NCBI GenBank assembly: GCA_903904005.1
Contig: CAIVAR010000174.1
Span: 1 to 52,399 of the forward strand
Length of the DNA stretch: 52,399 bases
DNA from: an uncultured Anaeromyxobacter sp.
GTDB taxonomy: Bacteria > Myxococcota > Myxococcia > Myxococcales > Anaeromyxobacteraceae
Direction: 5' to 3'
The notes below the pieces were generated by a model. That model searched no databases and was not told the origin of the DNA. It saw only the letters and a program-made list of their open reading frames with translations. A program made the translations under genes and the position numbers. Numbering within the stretch: the stretch's first letter is position 1; the number at the start of each line of letters is the position of its first letter. Of the stretch, positions 18,365 to 29,849 are shown piece after piece.

Positions 18365-19024
18365 TCACTCCGGGAGGAGCTCGAGGATCCAGGTCTTCAT
18401 CACGAGACGGGCTTCGATGGCGGTCGAGGTCGGGACGTCGTGGGCGCCTCGGTCCCGCACGCCCTCCTGGGGGGAGTAGAGCCGCCCCGGATCGCCGGCC
18501 AGCACCCGGACGCCGCGCCCGGCCAGCGCACGCCCCCAGACGAGGAAGCGCTCGGCCATCTGCTTCTCGTAGAAGACGTCGCCGGCCAGGACCACGTCCA
18601 CCGAGAGGAACGCCTCCCCGAGCGGGGAGTGGGCCACGAACTCCACCTCGGCGCCGTTGCGGCTGGAGTTGAGCCGGACCGCCCCCTCGCAGAACGGATC
18701 GACGTCGTAGGCCACGACCTGCGACGCGCCCGCCATCCAGGCGGCGATGGCCACGAGCCCGCTGCCGGTGCCGAAGTCGGCGACGCGGAGCCCCGCCACC
18801 AGCTCCGGGTGGTCGAGGACGTGCCGGGCGAGCGCCTGCCCGCCCGCCCACGGGAAGGCCCAGAAGGGCGAGTCGTCCCATCCTTCCAGGTCGGCCGTCG
18901 TCGCCCGCCAGAGCTCGGTCATCTCCGTGGCCTGGTAGAGCTCGATCTCGGGAACGAGCGGGACGCGGGTCACGGCCGTCCGGCTGCGGATGAAGTCCAT
19001 CGAGCCGTCGAGCGTGAGCGCCAC
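18365..19024 (-). CDS. Class I SAM methyltransferase, ETF-beta lysine methyltransferase-like
   Basis: This 219-residue protein has an N-terminal helix region and a Rossmann methyltransferase domain. The SAM motif is VADFGTGSGLVAIAAWMAG, the acidic loop VAYDVDP, and post-motif LAGDVFYEK. FWAFPWAGGQALARHVLDHP before motif I is typical of the METTL20/Nnt1-type methyltransferases that act on lysines of electron-transfer flavoprotein or other proteins. The target here is inferred by family only. The AI-2E transporter gene lies 4 bases upstream on the same strand, so they may be co-transcribed. Confidence 0.82.
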   Translation of the reverse strand: MALTLDGSMDFIRSRTAVTRVPLVPEIELYQATEMTELWRATTADLEGWDDSPFWAFPWAGGQALARHVLDHPELVAGLRVADFGTGSGLVAIAAWMAGASQVVAYDVDPFCEGAVRLNSSRNGAEVEFVAHSPLGEAFLSVDVVLAGDVFYEKQMAERFLVWGRALAGRGVRVLAGDPGRLYSPQEGVRDRGAHDVPTSTAIEARLVMKTWILELLPE

Positions 19025-19028
19025 CGGG

Positions 19029-20114
19029 TCAGCGCCCCGGATCCGCGTCCGGCACGGGGCTGGCGAGCCACACCCGGAGCAGCGTCCAGGCCAGACCGAG
19101 GAGCGTGGGACCCACGAACACCCCGATGAATCCCCAGGCGATGAGGCCGCCCATGGCGCCGAGGAAGATGACCGACATCGGCAGGCCGGTCCCCCGGCTG
19201 ATGACGTAGGGGCGGGCCACCGAGTCGATCACGTTGTTGGCGATGAAGCCCCAGACGAGCGTGAAGATCGCGGCGCCCGGGCGGCCGGCGTAGAAGAGCC
19301 ACGCGCCGGCCCCGATGTAGACGATGTGGATGCCGATCTGCATGACGTCCATCACGAAGCTCGCCACCATGAGCACGGCCACGAGCGGGACGCCGACCAG
19401 CCAGAGCCCGATCCCCTCCACGAGGGCCAGCACGGCGGCCGTGCCGATGATCCCCACCGACACGTAGCGGATGGTGAGGCCCGCGAGATCGAGCAGGTGG
19501 ACGCCGTGCAGCCCCCCGACCCGACGGGCGATGCTCTCGGCCATGGCCCCGCCCCGGGCGCCGCCGGCGAGCATGGGCCAGGCCAGGATGGCGGCCAGCA
19601 CGACCTGCACGATCGTCCAGCCGGTGCCCACCGCCTGCATCACGCCCCACTGGGCCACCCGGGAGGTCTGGTTGCCCGGGCCGGCCAGCTGCGCGAGCAG
19701 CGCGTCCACGATCTCCTGCCACGTTCCCTGCAGGAGTCGCCCCACGAAGGGGACCTGGCGCATCCACTCGGGCGGGGCGGGGAGGGTCCAGGTCTCGGGC
19801 TGGGAGATCACGCCCACGATGCTCCGGATGCTGGGGAGGAGCGCTGCCGTCGCCAGCACCACCGGGGCCACCACCACCACGAGGAGCACCGAGACCGAGA
19901 GGGTGGCGGCGAGCGGAGGATGTCCCCCGGTCCGCAGGAGGATCCACCGGTGGAGGGGCCAGATGGTCACCGACATGAAGAGCGACCAGAGGAGGATCGT
20001 TCCGAACGGCGCCAGGATGGCGAACGCCGTCGCGAGCAGCGCGGCCACGAGGGCCAGCGCGAGCCCGCGCTCGAAGAGTCCGCGGCCTGCATGGGGAGGA
20101 GTCGACCCGTCCAC
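19029..20114 (-). CDS. AI-2E family permease (UPF0118)
   Basis: This 361-residue inner membrane protein has the family layout: two N-terminal helices, a soluble segment of about 100 residues (SIRSIVGVISQP...), then four or five helices ending in GGLIAWGFIGVFVGPTLLGLAWTLL. The FIANNVIDSVARPYVISRGTGLP segment before the last helices is a strong family marker. Members export autoinducer 2, organic acids or sodium in exchange for protons; the substrate cannot be read from sequence. Divergent from the PLP enzyme gene. Confidence 0.88.
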   Translation of the reverse strand: MDGSTPPHAGRGLFERGLALALVAALLATAFAILAPFGTILLWSLFMSVTIWPLHRWILLRTGGHPPLAATLSVSVLLVVVVAPVVLATAALLPSIRSIVGVISQPETWTLPAPPEWMRQVPFVGRLLQGTWQEIVDALLAQLAGPGNQTSRVAQWGVMQAVGTGWTIVQVVLAAILAWPMLAGGARGGAMAESIARRVGGLHGVHLLDLAGLTIRYVSVGIIGTAAVLALVEGIGLWLVGVPLVAVLMVASFVMDVMQIGIHIVYIGAGAWLFYAGRPGAAIFTLVWGFIANNVIDSVARPYVISRGTGLPMSVIFLGAMGGLIAWGFIGVFVGPTLLGLAWTLLRVWLASPVPDADPGR

Positions 20115-20170
20115 CGATACCCCATACCCTCACGTGCACCGTGGGGGCAACGGGCTGGTATGGTTTCTCC

Positions 20171-21421
20171 ATGGCCAGCCCCCGCGACAAGACCGCCTAC
20201 GTCGTCCGTGCCCCGACCGCCGTGCTCACCCGCGGCTTCGATCCCCGCCTCTCGGTGGGGTCGGCGCGTCCGGCCGTCTTTCGCTCCTCGACCTACGTCT
20301 TCTCGAGCCCGGAGGCGGCCGAGCGGGCCTTCGAGATCGCGCTCGGGAAGGCGCGCCCGGCGGCGGGGGAGAGTGTCGATCTCATCTACTCCCGCCTCTC
20401 CCACCCCAACGCCGAGATCACCGAGGACCACCTCGTGCCGCTCGAGAAGGGGGCCGAGGCCGCGGCGGTCTTCAACTCCGGGATGGCGGCCATCTCGACG
20501 GTCTTCCTGACGCTCTGCCAGCCCGGGTCGTCCTTCGTCTACACGGTGCCGCTCTACGGCGGGACCCAGCACCTGGTGCACCAGCTCCTCGAGCCCATGG
20601 GCATGAAGGGCATCCCGGTGGTGGCGGGCGACGGGGCCGCCATCGCTGCCGCCATCGCCTCGGCGCGGAACCTCCGGCTGGTCCTCATCGAGTCCCCGGC
20701 CAACCCCACGCTGGTCATGACCGACATCGCCGCAGCCTCCGTCGCGGCGCACGCACACCCCGACCGGCCGGTGGTGGCGGTCGACAACACGTTCATGGGG
20801 CCGACCTTCCAGCACCCGCTCGTGCTCGGCGCCGACCTCTCGGTCTACTCCGCCACCAAGTACCTGGGCGGCTTCAGCGACATGCTCGGCGGGGTGGTGA
20901 TCGGGCGCGACCCGGATCTGCTCGCCCGGCTGCGGGGCACGCGCGCCATCCTCGGGAACATCCTCCAGCCCGACGAGGCCTGGATGCTCGACGGCCGGCT
21001 CCCCACGGTGGGGCTGCGCATGAACCGCCAGTCGAAGAACGCCCAGCGCATCGCCGAGGCACTGGTGGGCCACCCCCGGCTCCGGCGGGTCGTCTACCCG
21101 TCGCTCTTCACCGACCCCGAGCAGGTCCGCATCCGCGACGCGCAGTGCAGCTACCCGGGCGGGATCTTCTCCATCCAGCTCGAGGGGGGGAAGCGGGCCG
21201 CCTTCGACTTCCTGCGCCGCCTGCGCATCGCCAAGAACGCGGTGAGCCTGGGGGGCGTCGAGACGCTGGTCTGCCACCCCGCCACCACCACCCACTCCGA
21301 GATGTCTCCCGAGGAGCTCGCCCGCTACGGCGTGGGCGACGACCTGGTGCGCATCTCGGTGGGCATCGAGCACTGGCGCGACCTGCTGGCCGAGTTCCAG
21401 GCCGCCCTCGACGCCGCGTGA
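20171..21421 (+). CDS. Cystathionine gamma-synthase/methionine gamma-lyase family PLP enzyme
   Basis: This 416-residue fold-type I PLP enzyme handles sulfur amino acids. The PLP lysine lies in VYSATKYLGG; VDNTFMGPTFQHPL supplies the aspartate that contacts the pyridine ring; YSRLSHPN and SLGGVETLVCHPATTTH are other family signatures. It could be a synthase or a lyase releasing methanethiol or H2S. The ATG at 20171 has no obvious ribosome site; a GTG at 20141 is an alternative. Confidence 0.87.
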   Translation: MASPRDKTAYVVRAPTAVLTRGFDPRLSVGSARPAVFRSSTYVFSSPEAAERAFEIALGKARPAAGESVDLIYSRLSHPNAEITEDHLVPLEKGAEAAAVFNSGMAAISTVFLTLCQPGSSFVYTVPLYGGTQHLVHQLLEPMGMKGIPVVAGDGAAIAAAIASARNLRLVLIESPANPTLVMTDIAAASVAAHAHPDRPVVAVDNTFMGPTFQHPLVLGADLSVYSATKYLGGFSDMLGGVVIGRDPDLLARLRGTRAILGNILQPDEAWMLDGRLPTVGLRMNRQSKNAQRIAEALVGHPRLRRVVYPSLFTDPEQVRIRDAQCSYPGGIFSIQLEGGKRAAFDFLRRLRIAKNAVSLGGVETLVCHPATTTHSEMSPEELARYGVGDDLVRISVGIEHWRDLLAEFQAALDAA

Positions 21422-21434
21422 AGGGTGAGTCCCG

Positions 21435-22433
21435 TCAGGCGGCGACGGCGCGGGCCAGCTCGACGATGGAGAGCGGCGAGGACCCCTCCGCCTTGTTGTT
21501 CACGATGACGAGCCCTTCCTTCCCGGCGCGGACCGCGCGGCGCACCAGCTCCGCGATCGACTCCCGGCTCTCCGGGTCGGGCGCCGCCAGCCGGTCGAAC
21601 GGCGCGTAGCGATCGCGGGCCTCCTCGTAGCCGCACCCGTGCCCGAGCATCCAGCGAACCACCAGCGCGGGCTGCGCCTCCACGGGCGCGGTCCGGGCCT
21701 GCACCTCGAGGGCGGGCATGGACGGATGCACGGTGAAGCCGTGTGCCGCCCCGGCGCCGGCGAGCGCCGCCGCGTAACCGGCGGTGAGCAGCTCGCCGTC
21801 GCGGATCTCGACGGCGTAGCGGGGGCCGCGGGGCAGTGCGGAGAGGAAGGCGGCCAGCCGGGCGGCGAAGCGGGGGGGGTCGCGCGTCTCGGTGCGGGGC
21901 AGGGGAGGGAACTGGAAGAGGAGGACGCCCAGCCGCTCGCCGAGCCCCTCCACGGCCGGCGCCACCACCGCGTCGCGGGCGAAGGAGGCGTCGAGCCAGC
22001 GCGGGTTCTCCCGCCCCGCGCCGCGGCCGGTCCCGTCGCGAAGGGCCGGGAAGGTGCACAGCTGCGAGGCCTTCACCAGGAAGCGAAAGTCCTCCGGGAC
22101 CTGCGCGGCGTGGAGGGCGAAGGCCTCCGCCCCGAGCGGCGCGTAGAAGGTCCGGTCGATGCCGGCGGCCCGGAGCAGCGGGTGGCGTGCGTAGGCCGGG
22201 AGCCCCTCGGCCGAGAGCACCTCGGCGGCGTGTCGTCCGCCCCATACCAGCCCGGCCCAGCCCGGGAAGGACCACGACGAGGTGCCCATGCGGACGCGGG
22301 ACGGAAGTCGTGTCGACAGCTCCGTGACTTCGGGTGAAATGGGCGCGGCGGCGACGCGCGCGGCCGCGGCCGCGCCGAAGAGCCCCAGCTGGTCACCCTG
22401 GGTGTCATCGGCCCCATGTCGACGTCCGGACAT
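21435..22433 (-). CDS. DUF72 (YecE-like) protein
   Basis: This 332-residue protein has the DUF72 TIM-barrel signature: VRMGTSSWSFPGW, an FYAPL segment, FLVKASQLCTFP, VLLFQFPPLP, YAVEIRDGEL and the C-terminal VIVNNKAEGSSPLSIVELA. The first 45 residues are an unrelated Ala-rich tail. The family's biochemical role is unknown. Convergent with the PLP enzyme gene (13-base gap). Confidence 0.88.
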   Translation of the reverse strand: MSGRRHGADDTQGDQLGLFGAAAAARVAAAPISPEVTELSTRLPSRVRMGTSSWSFPGWAGLVWGGRHAAEVLSAEGLPAYARHPLLRAAGIDRTFYAPLGAEAFALHAAQVPEDFRFLVKASQLCTFPALRDGTGRGAGRENPRWLDASFARDAVVAPAVEGLGERLGVLLFQFPPLPRTETRDPPRFAARLAAFLSALPRGPRYAVEIRDGELLTAGYAAALAGAGAAHGFTVHPSMPALEVQARTAPVEAQPALVVRWMLGHGCGYEEARDRYAPFDRLAAPDPESRESIAELVRRAVRAGKEGLVIVNNKAEGSSPLSIVELARAVAA

Positions 22434-22597
22434 GCAAGAGATCTAAGAGAAACGTGCCAGCCGCGCCCCGGGAGGGGTGAAAAAACGTTCATCACGTCCC
22501 GTGAATGGTGGTCCACGTGGCCCGATCAGGGTACTTCCCGCCGCCCTCACTCGGGGTTAAAGAGGTGTGCGCGGCACGGGGCCGACGAGGAGGCGGG

Positions 22598-23236
22598 ATG
22601 GGCGAAGGGCTGGTCAGGCGGAGCGTGCAGGTGTCGGCGGTGGCCCTCGGGGCCGCCATCGCCCTCCTGCCGTCGCTCGTCGACCGCCAGGTCCATCCGT
22701 TCGGATCGCCGCCCGCGCTGCGCCGACCGGTCGACCCGCTGGCCGGTCAGGTCCTGGAGCGGATGCCTTCACTCCCAGTCGAGGACGCCCTCGAGCTGGC
22801 CGCCGTGGTCCGCTCCGAGTCGGTGGCGGCCGGGCTCGATCCGGTGCTGGTCATGGCCGTGATCGGGGTCGAGTCGGGCTGGGAGCCCGGCGCGGTCTCG
22901 GGCCGGGGCGCCCGGGGGCTCATGCAGCTGCGTCCGCTGGCGCTCCAGACCGAGGAAGAGGAGGCCGGGCTCGAACCCGGCAACGTCCACGACCCGGTCC
23001 ACAACGTCCGCATGGGCGTGCGCTACCTGGCCCGCATGGTCGCCTCCTTCGGCGACGTCGACCTGGCGCTGGTGGCCTACAACTCCGGGCCGACCCGGAC
23101 CCTCTCGGCCCTCCTGGCGGTCGAGGACATGCCCGACGCCATGCTGGCCTACGCGCGCAAGGTGCGCCGGGAGGAGCGCCGGATCCGGCGGTCCCTGCCC
23201 ACCGCCGCGCTGACCGTCGCCGACGCGGCGAGGTAG
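22598..23236 (+). CDS. Soluble lytic murein transglycosylase (SLT domain)
   Basis: This 212-residue envelope enzyme cleaves peptidoglycan. The hydrophobic N-terminus ([17 protein letters not shown]) is a signal or anchor. The SLT domain holds [26 protein letters not shown] (catalytic Glu in VES), then [17 protein letters not shown] and LVAYNSGP. The ATG at 22598 follows GAGGAGG. The 164 bases upstream, to the divergent DUF72 gene, hold the promoters; I see no strong site there. The next gene starts 11 bases on. Confidence 0.88.
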   Translation: MGEGLVRRSVQVSAVALGAAIALLPSLVDRQVHPFGSPPALRRPVDPLAGQVLERMPSLPVEDALELAAVVRSESVAAGLDPVLVMAVIGVESGWEPGAVSGRGARGLMQLRPLALQTEEEEAGLEPGNVHDPVHNVRMGVRYLARMVASFGDVDLALVAYNSGPTRTLSALLAVEDMPDAMLAYARKVRREERRIRRSLPTAALTVADAAR

Positions 23237-23247
23237 ACTCCCCGGCC

Positions 23248-23895
23248 ATGCCCCGAAGCACCGCATCCCGGCAGCCGCCGGCCGCCTGGACGCGCGCCGA
23301 GATGGCCGTCCTGCGCCGGCTCCGCTCGCCCCGCCACGTCCAGGACTTCCTCGACGGCCTCGCCTACCGCACCGAGGACGCGCCCGCCTGCCCGCGCCGC
23401 GTGCTGGCCGAGCGGCGAGCCCACTGCTTCGACGGCGCGCTGTTCGCGGCCGCGGCGCTGCGCCTCTCGGGACGGCGGCCGCTCCTCGTCGACCTGCAGG
23501 CGGTGCGGGACGACGACCACGTGCTGGCCGTCTACCAGGACCGGGGACGCTGGGGCGCGGTGGCCAAGTCGAACTTCACCGGGCTGCGCTTCCGCGAGCC
23601 GATCCACCGCGACCTGCGGGCCCTCGCCGCGAGCTACTTCGAGGACTACTTCAACCTGGACGGGGAGAAGACGCTCCGGAACTACTCCGTTCCGCTCGAC
23701 CTCTCCCGGTTCGACCGGCTCGCCTGGACCTTCGACGAGACGCACCTGCTCGACATCGCCGGGCGGCTCGACGGGTCCCGCCACTTCGCGCTGCTGCGCG
23801 CCACCGACGATCGGCGGCTCCGCCGCGTGGACGGCCGCTCGTTCCGCGCCGGGACGCTGGGAACCGACATGGCCGGCGCCCGCTCCGGCGTCTGA
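23248..23895 (+). CDS. Protein of unknown function with a transglutaminase-like Cys-His-Asp core
   Basis: This 215-residue protein contains [19 protein letters not shown], then LLVDLQAV and [23 protein letters not shown] Cys at a helix start, a His on the next strand and a following Asp is the order seen in transglutaminase-like folds, so a papain-like hydrolase is possible. No signal peptide. It follows the transglycosylase gene closely. Function not established. Confidence 0.6.
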   Translation: MPRSTASRQPPAAWTRAEMAVLRRLRSPRHVQDFLDGLAYRTEDAPACPRRVLAERRAHCFDGALFAAAALRLSGRRPLLVDLQAVRDDDHVLAVYQDRGRWGAVAKSNFTGLRFREPIHRDLRALAASYFEDYFNLDGEKTLRNYSVPLDLSRFDRLAWTFDETHLLDIAGRLDGSRHFALLRATDDRRLRRVDGRSFRAGTLGTDMAGARSGV

Positions 23896-23975
23896 ACCGG
23901 ACCGCGCCTGCGCCCCCCCGTCCGGTAGTGCAGTTCGGCTTGAACGGCGGCCGCGGGGGCGGCAATGGGAGCGCC

Positions 23976-24542
23976 ATGCCCGCACACCACGTCAACGGTC
24001 GTTCCCTCGTCCCCCCGTACCCGGACGGCCTCGAGCTGGCCGACCTCGCCCTCGGCTGCTTCTGGGGCGCCGAGCGCAGGTTCTGGAAGACGCCCGGCGT
24101 CTGGGTGACGTCGGTGGGGTACCAGGGGGGCACCACGCCGTCCCCGACCTACGAGCAGGTCTGCGGCGGACGCACCGGCCACGCCGAGGCGGTCCGCGTG
24201 GTCTTCGATCCGAAGGCCGTGTCGTACGAGGAGTTGCTGCGGGTCTTCTGGGAGTCGCACGACCCCACCCAGGGGAACCGGCAGGGGAACGACGTCGGCA
24301 CCCAGTACCGTTCCGCGATCTTCACCCACGGCGAGGCGCAGCGGCGCGCCGCCGAGGCGTCACGGGCGGCCTACGGTCAGGCGCTGGCCCGCGCCGGCCA
24401 CCCGGTCGCGATCACCACCGAGATCGGCGAGGCCCCGGAGTTCTTCCCCGCCGAGGCCTACCACCAGCAGTACCTCTCGAAGAATCCCGGCGGTTACTGC
24501 GGGCTGGGCGGTACCGGCGTGGCCTGCCCGGCGCCCTCGTAG
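23976..24542 (+). CDS. msrA: Peptide methionine sulfoxide reductase MsrA
   Basis: This 188-residue enzyme reduces methionine-S-sulfoxide in proteins. The active site is [13 protein letters not shown]; other markers are [27 protein letters not shown] and the C-terminal [13 protein letters not shown], whose cysteines act as resolving residues. I start at the ATG at 23976; a GTG at 23928 is possible but adds only Gly-rich sequence. The last 49 bases overlap the convergent flavoprotein gene. Confidence 0.94.
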   Translation: MPAHHVNGRSLVPPYPDGLELADLALGCFWGAERRFWKTPGVWVTSVGYQGGTTPSPTYEQVCGGRTGHAEAVRVVFDPKAVSYEELLRVFWESHDPTQGNRQGNDVGTQYRSAIFTHGEAQRRAAEASRAAYGQALARAGHPVAITTEIGEAPEFFPAEAYHQQYLSKNPGGYCGLGGTGVACPAPS

Positions 24543-25663
24543 GCGTCGAGGGCGTCGTCCATGTCGTCGACGATGGCCTGCACCGACTTGAGCTCCGCGA
24601 CGCTGGTCTCGGGCAGCCGCACCAGGCTCTGGCCGGTGTAGTAGAGGCCGAGCACCTCGTCGCCGGTCGCCACGGCGCGCAGCAGCGCGTCGGTGATGCA
24701 GAAGCTCTCCTGGAAGTTGCTCGCCCGGCACTTGCAGAGCCCCTCGGCCAGGCACTCGATGCAGGCCTTCTTTCGCCCCATGTAGCCGGAGGGGCCGAAG
24801 TACCAGGCCTTGGAGCGGGGAGGGTAGCTCTTCCCGGCCGCGAGACCGTCGGTGAAGGCGTTGCGGACCGCACGCGCCTTCATGCCCTTCACGCAGCTGG
24901 TGATGATGGCGACGTCCTCCTCGTTCTTGCCGAGGTGGACCTGCTTGAAGGTGGGGTGCGCGTCGCCGTCGCTGGAGGCGATGAACCGGGTGGCGAGCTG
25001 CACGCCGGAGGCTCCCTGGGCGACGTAGCGCCCCACGTCGGAGGCGTGGACCCCGCCGGCAGCCACCACCGGCAGGGAGGTGGCGGCGCAGACCTCCTCG
25101 ACCAGCGTGGGCAGGGGATGGTCGATGTCCCCGATGTGCCCCCCGGCCTCGGCGCCCTCGGCCACCACCCACTCGGCGCCCCACTTCTCGTACATGGCGG
25201 CGAGGCGCCCCGAGGAGACGATGCCGGCGAACGGGGTGCCGGCGTCGCGGCACCAGCGGATGATGTCGCGGGAGATGCCGGCCCCCTGCACGATGAAGGA
25301 GACCCCCTCGTCGAGGGCGGTGCGAGCCGACAGCTCGAAGTCCGCCTTGTTGATGGCCGCCATGAGGTTGACCCCCACGAAGCCGCCCGGGGCGGTGGCC
25401 TTGGCCCGCTGGATCTCGGCGCGCAGGTGCTCCGGCGTCTTGACCACCCCGGAGATGGTTCCCACCCCGACGAAGCGGCGCGAGCGGACGGCCGCGACCT
25501 TGCCGGCCAGGCCGTCGGAGGCGTGGACGCCCATGCCGCCCTGGACGAGCAGCCGCTTCCCCGACGCGACGATGGCCGCGATGGTGGTGCGGTCGAGCCT
25601 GGGCGCCGCGAGGCGGGACGTGGAGGGGCGGGAGGCTTCGAGGTTCTCGATCGACATCGACAT
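24494..25663 (-). CDS. Nitronate monooxygenase-like FMN protein with C-terminal cysteine cluster
   Basis: This 389-residue TIM-barrel flavoprotein belongs to the 2-nitropropane dioxygenase family. Visible markers: [11 protein letters not shown] at the N-terminus, [29 protein letters not shown] and GVQLATRF. After the barrel comes a segment with four closely spaced cysteines ([12 protein letters not shown]) and one more (SFCITDALL), not part of the basic fold, which may bind metal or an iron-sulfur cluster. The ATG at 25663 has CGGAG upstream. Substrate unknown; related proteins also include enoyl reductases. Confidence 0.84.
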   Translation of the reverse strand: MSMSIENLEASRPSTSRLAAPRLDRTTIAAIVASGKRLLVQGGMGVHASDGLAGKVAAVRSRRFVGVGTISGVVKTPEHLRAEIQRAKATAPGGFVGVNLMAAINKADFELSARTALDEGVSFIVQGAGISRDIIRWCRDAGTPFAGIVSSGRLAAMYEKWGAEWVVAEGAEAGGHIGDIDHPLPTLVEEVCAATSLPVVAAGGVHASDVGRYVAQGASGVQLATRFIASSDGDAHPTFKQVHLGKNEEDVAIITSCVKGMKARAVRNAFTDGLAAGKSYPPRSKAWYFGPSGYMGRKKACIECLAEGLCKCRASNFQESFCITDALLRAVATGDEVLGLYYTGQSLVRLPETSVAELKSVQAIVDDMDDALDAYEGAGQATPVPPSPQ

Positions 25664-25886
25664 GGACGCTCCGGACGGAGGGCGCGGGAGGAAAGGCGGC
25701 AACGTACATCGGACGTGTCACGCCCATGTCACGGGGAGCGAACGCACCACGGCACGGCATGGCGCGGTGCGGCGTAAGCGAAGATTCCGCCGCTGCCACG
25801 GGCAGAGCCGGTCGAGCGCGCAGGCGGTGGGTCCGGGGCGGGCCGCGCGTCGACAGGTGGGCCCGGACGTGCTTTTCTCCGGCGCC

Positions 25887-27949
<2,063 letters not shown>

Positions 27950-27953
<4 letters not shown>

Positions 27954-28759
27954 GGCGGATCTGCGTCGCCGCCCAGAAGGGCGGGGTGGGCAAGACCACC
28001 GTCAGCCTCAACCTGGCGGTGGCGTTCGCGCAGCGCGGCCGGCGCACCCTGCTCGTCGATCTCGATCCGCAGGGCGGTGTCGGCCATTCGCTGGGACGCG
28101 GCGACACGGCGCTCGCCGGGCTCGCCGAGGTGATGATGGGCCGGCTCGCCCCCCACGCCGCGGTCATCCAGACGCGGCTGCCGGCCCTCGCCATCCTGGC
28201 CCGCGGCCGGCTCGACCCGATCGACGCCGTCGAGTACGAGGAGGCGCTGCGGGGCGGCGCGCTCGGCGGCGCCCTCGACCCGCTCGAGCCGGGCTTCGAC
28301 CTGGTGCTCTACGACACACCCGCGGGGCTCGGCGCCGTCACCCGTGCCGCGCTGGCCCGCGCCCACTTCGCGCTCGTCCCCTTCCAGACCGAGGCGCTCT
28401 CCGCGCGGTCGGTCGCCCAGGTGATCCGGGTGATCGACCACGTGCGCGGTTCGGAGAATCCCTCGCTGCGCCTCCTCGGCATCCTCCCCACGCTGGTCGA
28501 CAAGTCGAGCGGAGATGCCGTGGCCGCCCTCGGCCAGGTCTGGGGAAGCGAGGCCCACGTCCTCGAGACGGTGATCCCCCGCGTGGCCGTCTTCTCCGAG
28601 GCGAGCCGGCGTGGGGTCCCCGTGTCCTTCCTGCCGGGCGCGGCGGCGCCGGAGGCCCGCAGGTTCGACCTCCTCGCCGCCGAACTCGAGCAGGGCATGG
28701 AGCGGATCACCCGAGCGGAGGCACCGGCCGATGAGCGACCCCAGCGCGAACTCCTCTGA
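27950..28759 (+). CDS. Orphan ParA-family ATPase
   Basis: This 269-residue cytoplasmic ATPase has the deviant Walker A AQKGGVGKTT at the N-terminus, LLVDLDPQGG, and the Walker B region LVLYDTPAGLG. ParA proteins position DNA or protein cargo by ATP-driven patterning. No ParB or parS-like repeats are nearby, so this is likely an orphan cargo-positioning ParA rather than the chromosome segregation protein. GTG start at 27950 overlaps the peptidase stop; the 3' end overlaps the next gene by 29 bases, suggesting that the downstream protein is its partner. Confidence 0.88.
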
Positions 28760-29315
28760 GAATGGCTTCGTCTCCTTCCGCGCCGCGACCGCGATCGGCG
28801 GCGCACGCGGCGAGGCGGAGCCGGCCGGCGAGCTGGCGCGCGTTCCCCCGCCGCTGCCCCCGCCGCCGCCCGGGGTGGCGCCCCGCGAGACCGCGCGTCC
28901 GGTGTCGCCCGCGAGGGTCGGCGCGGCGAGCCCCCCGGTCCCCCCACCCGGTGGCACCCGTGCCGAGTCCTGGCAGGCGCTCGTCGCCTGGTGCGTCGAG
29001 GCGGGGGTCGCCGATGGTGGCCTGCTCGCCGAAGGGGCGGGGACGATCCTCGAGATCCGGGGCGCCCCGCCGGTCGCCGACGCTGAACGGCTGGCGCGGA
29101 GCCTCTGCGCATCCCTCGCGGCCGCTCGGGAGGGCGTCGGCGAGGGGCCGGTGGCGGCCGCCTTCGACCTCGGCGCCACCTGGATCACCGCCTTCGCCGT
29201 CGTGGCCGCCGCGGAGGGTGGGCGCGTCGCGGCATTCTGGGGCAAGGCGCCCCTGCGCGGCGCCATCCGGGCGCCGCTCGCGCGGTGGCTCGGCCAGGGG
29301 GGCACTGACGCCTGA
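28731..29315 (+). CDS. Proline-rich protein coupled to ParA, unknown function
   Basis: This 194-residue protein has a disordered N-terminal half with a polyproline run (VPPPLPPPPPG) and a second Pro-rich stretch, then a globular domain from about residue 85 (ESWQALVAWCVEAGVADGGLL to the end). The alternating helix/strand look of that domain could be roadblock/longin-like, but I cannot confirm this. Its start lies inside the end of parA. A GC hairpin follows the stop. A partner or cargo adaptor for the ParA is the most natural guess. Confidence 0.6.
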   Translation: MSDPSANSSENGFVSFRAATAIGGARGEAEPAGELARVPPPLPPPPPGVAPRETARPVSPARVGAASPPVPPPGGTRAESWQALVAWCVEAGVADGGLLAEGAGTILEIRGAPPVADAERLARSLCASLAAAREGVGEGPVAAAFDLGATWITAFAVVAAAEGGRVAAFWGKAPLRGAIRAPLARWLGQGGTDA

Positions 29316-29323
29316 ATTGCGAA

Positions 29324-29343
29324 GCCCCGCCCGGAGGCGGGGC
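29324..29343. terminator. Bidirectional GC-rich terminator hairpin
   Basis: GCCCCGCC and GGCGGGGC form a perfect eight-bp stem around CGGA, located between convergent genes (stop at 29315 on plus; stop at 29375 on minus). It can serve both strands. No T run follows. Confidence 0.6.
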
Positions 29344-29374
29344 CTGGCAACCGGCGGCGACAGCCGCCCGTGCG

Positions 29375-29566
29375 CTACACCTTGACGATGCAGTCGGTCG
29401 GGCAGACGGCGATGCAGGCCATCTCGCCGCCCTGGGCGGCGCACTCGTCGCACTTCTCGGCGTCGATCACGTAGGCGTCATCGCCGGAGGCGATCGCGGT
29501 GTTGGGGCACTCGGGCTCGCAGGCGCCGCAGCTGGTGCAGTCATCGACGACGATCTTGTTGGCCAT
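29375..29566 (-). CDS. 2[4Fe-4S] ferredoxin, Alvin type
   Basis: This 63-residue soluble electron carrier has eight cluster cysteines. C10, C13, C16 and C20 form the first set. C39, C42, C51 and C55 form the second, with the long C-x2-C-x8-C-x3-C spacing that marks ferredoxins like that of Allochromatium vinosum; these have unusually low redox potentials. Starts at the ATG at 29566, after GGAGA. It is divergent from the hemerythrin gene with 283 bases between. Confidence 0.92.
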   Translation of the reverse strand: MANKIVVDDCTSCGACEPECPNTAIASGDDAYVIDAEKCDECAAQGGEMACIAVCPTDCIVKV

Positions 29567-29765
29567 CTGTTTCTCCGTGTCTCGGGTTGGGGAGGGCAAA
29601 AGCGTCCGTGGGGGGCGCACCGTGCACGTCCCGCGCCACACGGTTCCGCCACCCGATTCGCCCTGTTACCGGAGATTTGGCGATCTGGGGTCCAGGAGGA
29701 ACTTGCGGCGGAGGGGGGTAGATCCGCAAAAAGTGCGTGAAAATACAGGAGAATGGCGGTCCTGA

Positions 29766-29779
29766 TTCGGGGCCCCGAA
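29766..29779. promoter_or_regulatory. Palindrome TTCGGGGCCCCGAA between ferredoxin and hemerythrin genes
   Basis: A perfect 14-base palindrome lies about 70 bases upstream of the hemerythrin start, in the 283-base region between two divergent redox genes. That region otherwise holds no gene. It could be an operator. No regulator family is recognised from it. Confidence 0.35.
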
Positions 29780-29849
29780 AAGAGGACCATGTCAGGTCCC
29801 GGGTCCGGCGCTGTCCACCTTCCAGAGGCCGAACTCCTGGGAGGGAGCC

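Noticed and set aside
22434-22597. Possible stem TTCATCACG/CGTGAA upstream of the lytic transglycosylase gene
   Set aside because: Imperfect, needs a one-base bulge, and has no other supporting feature.
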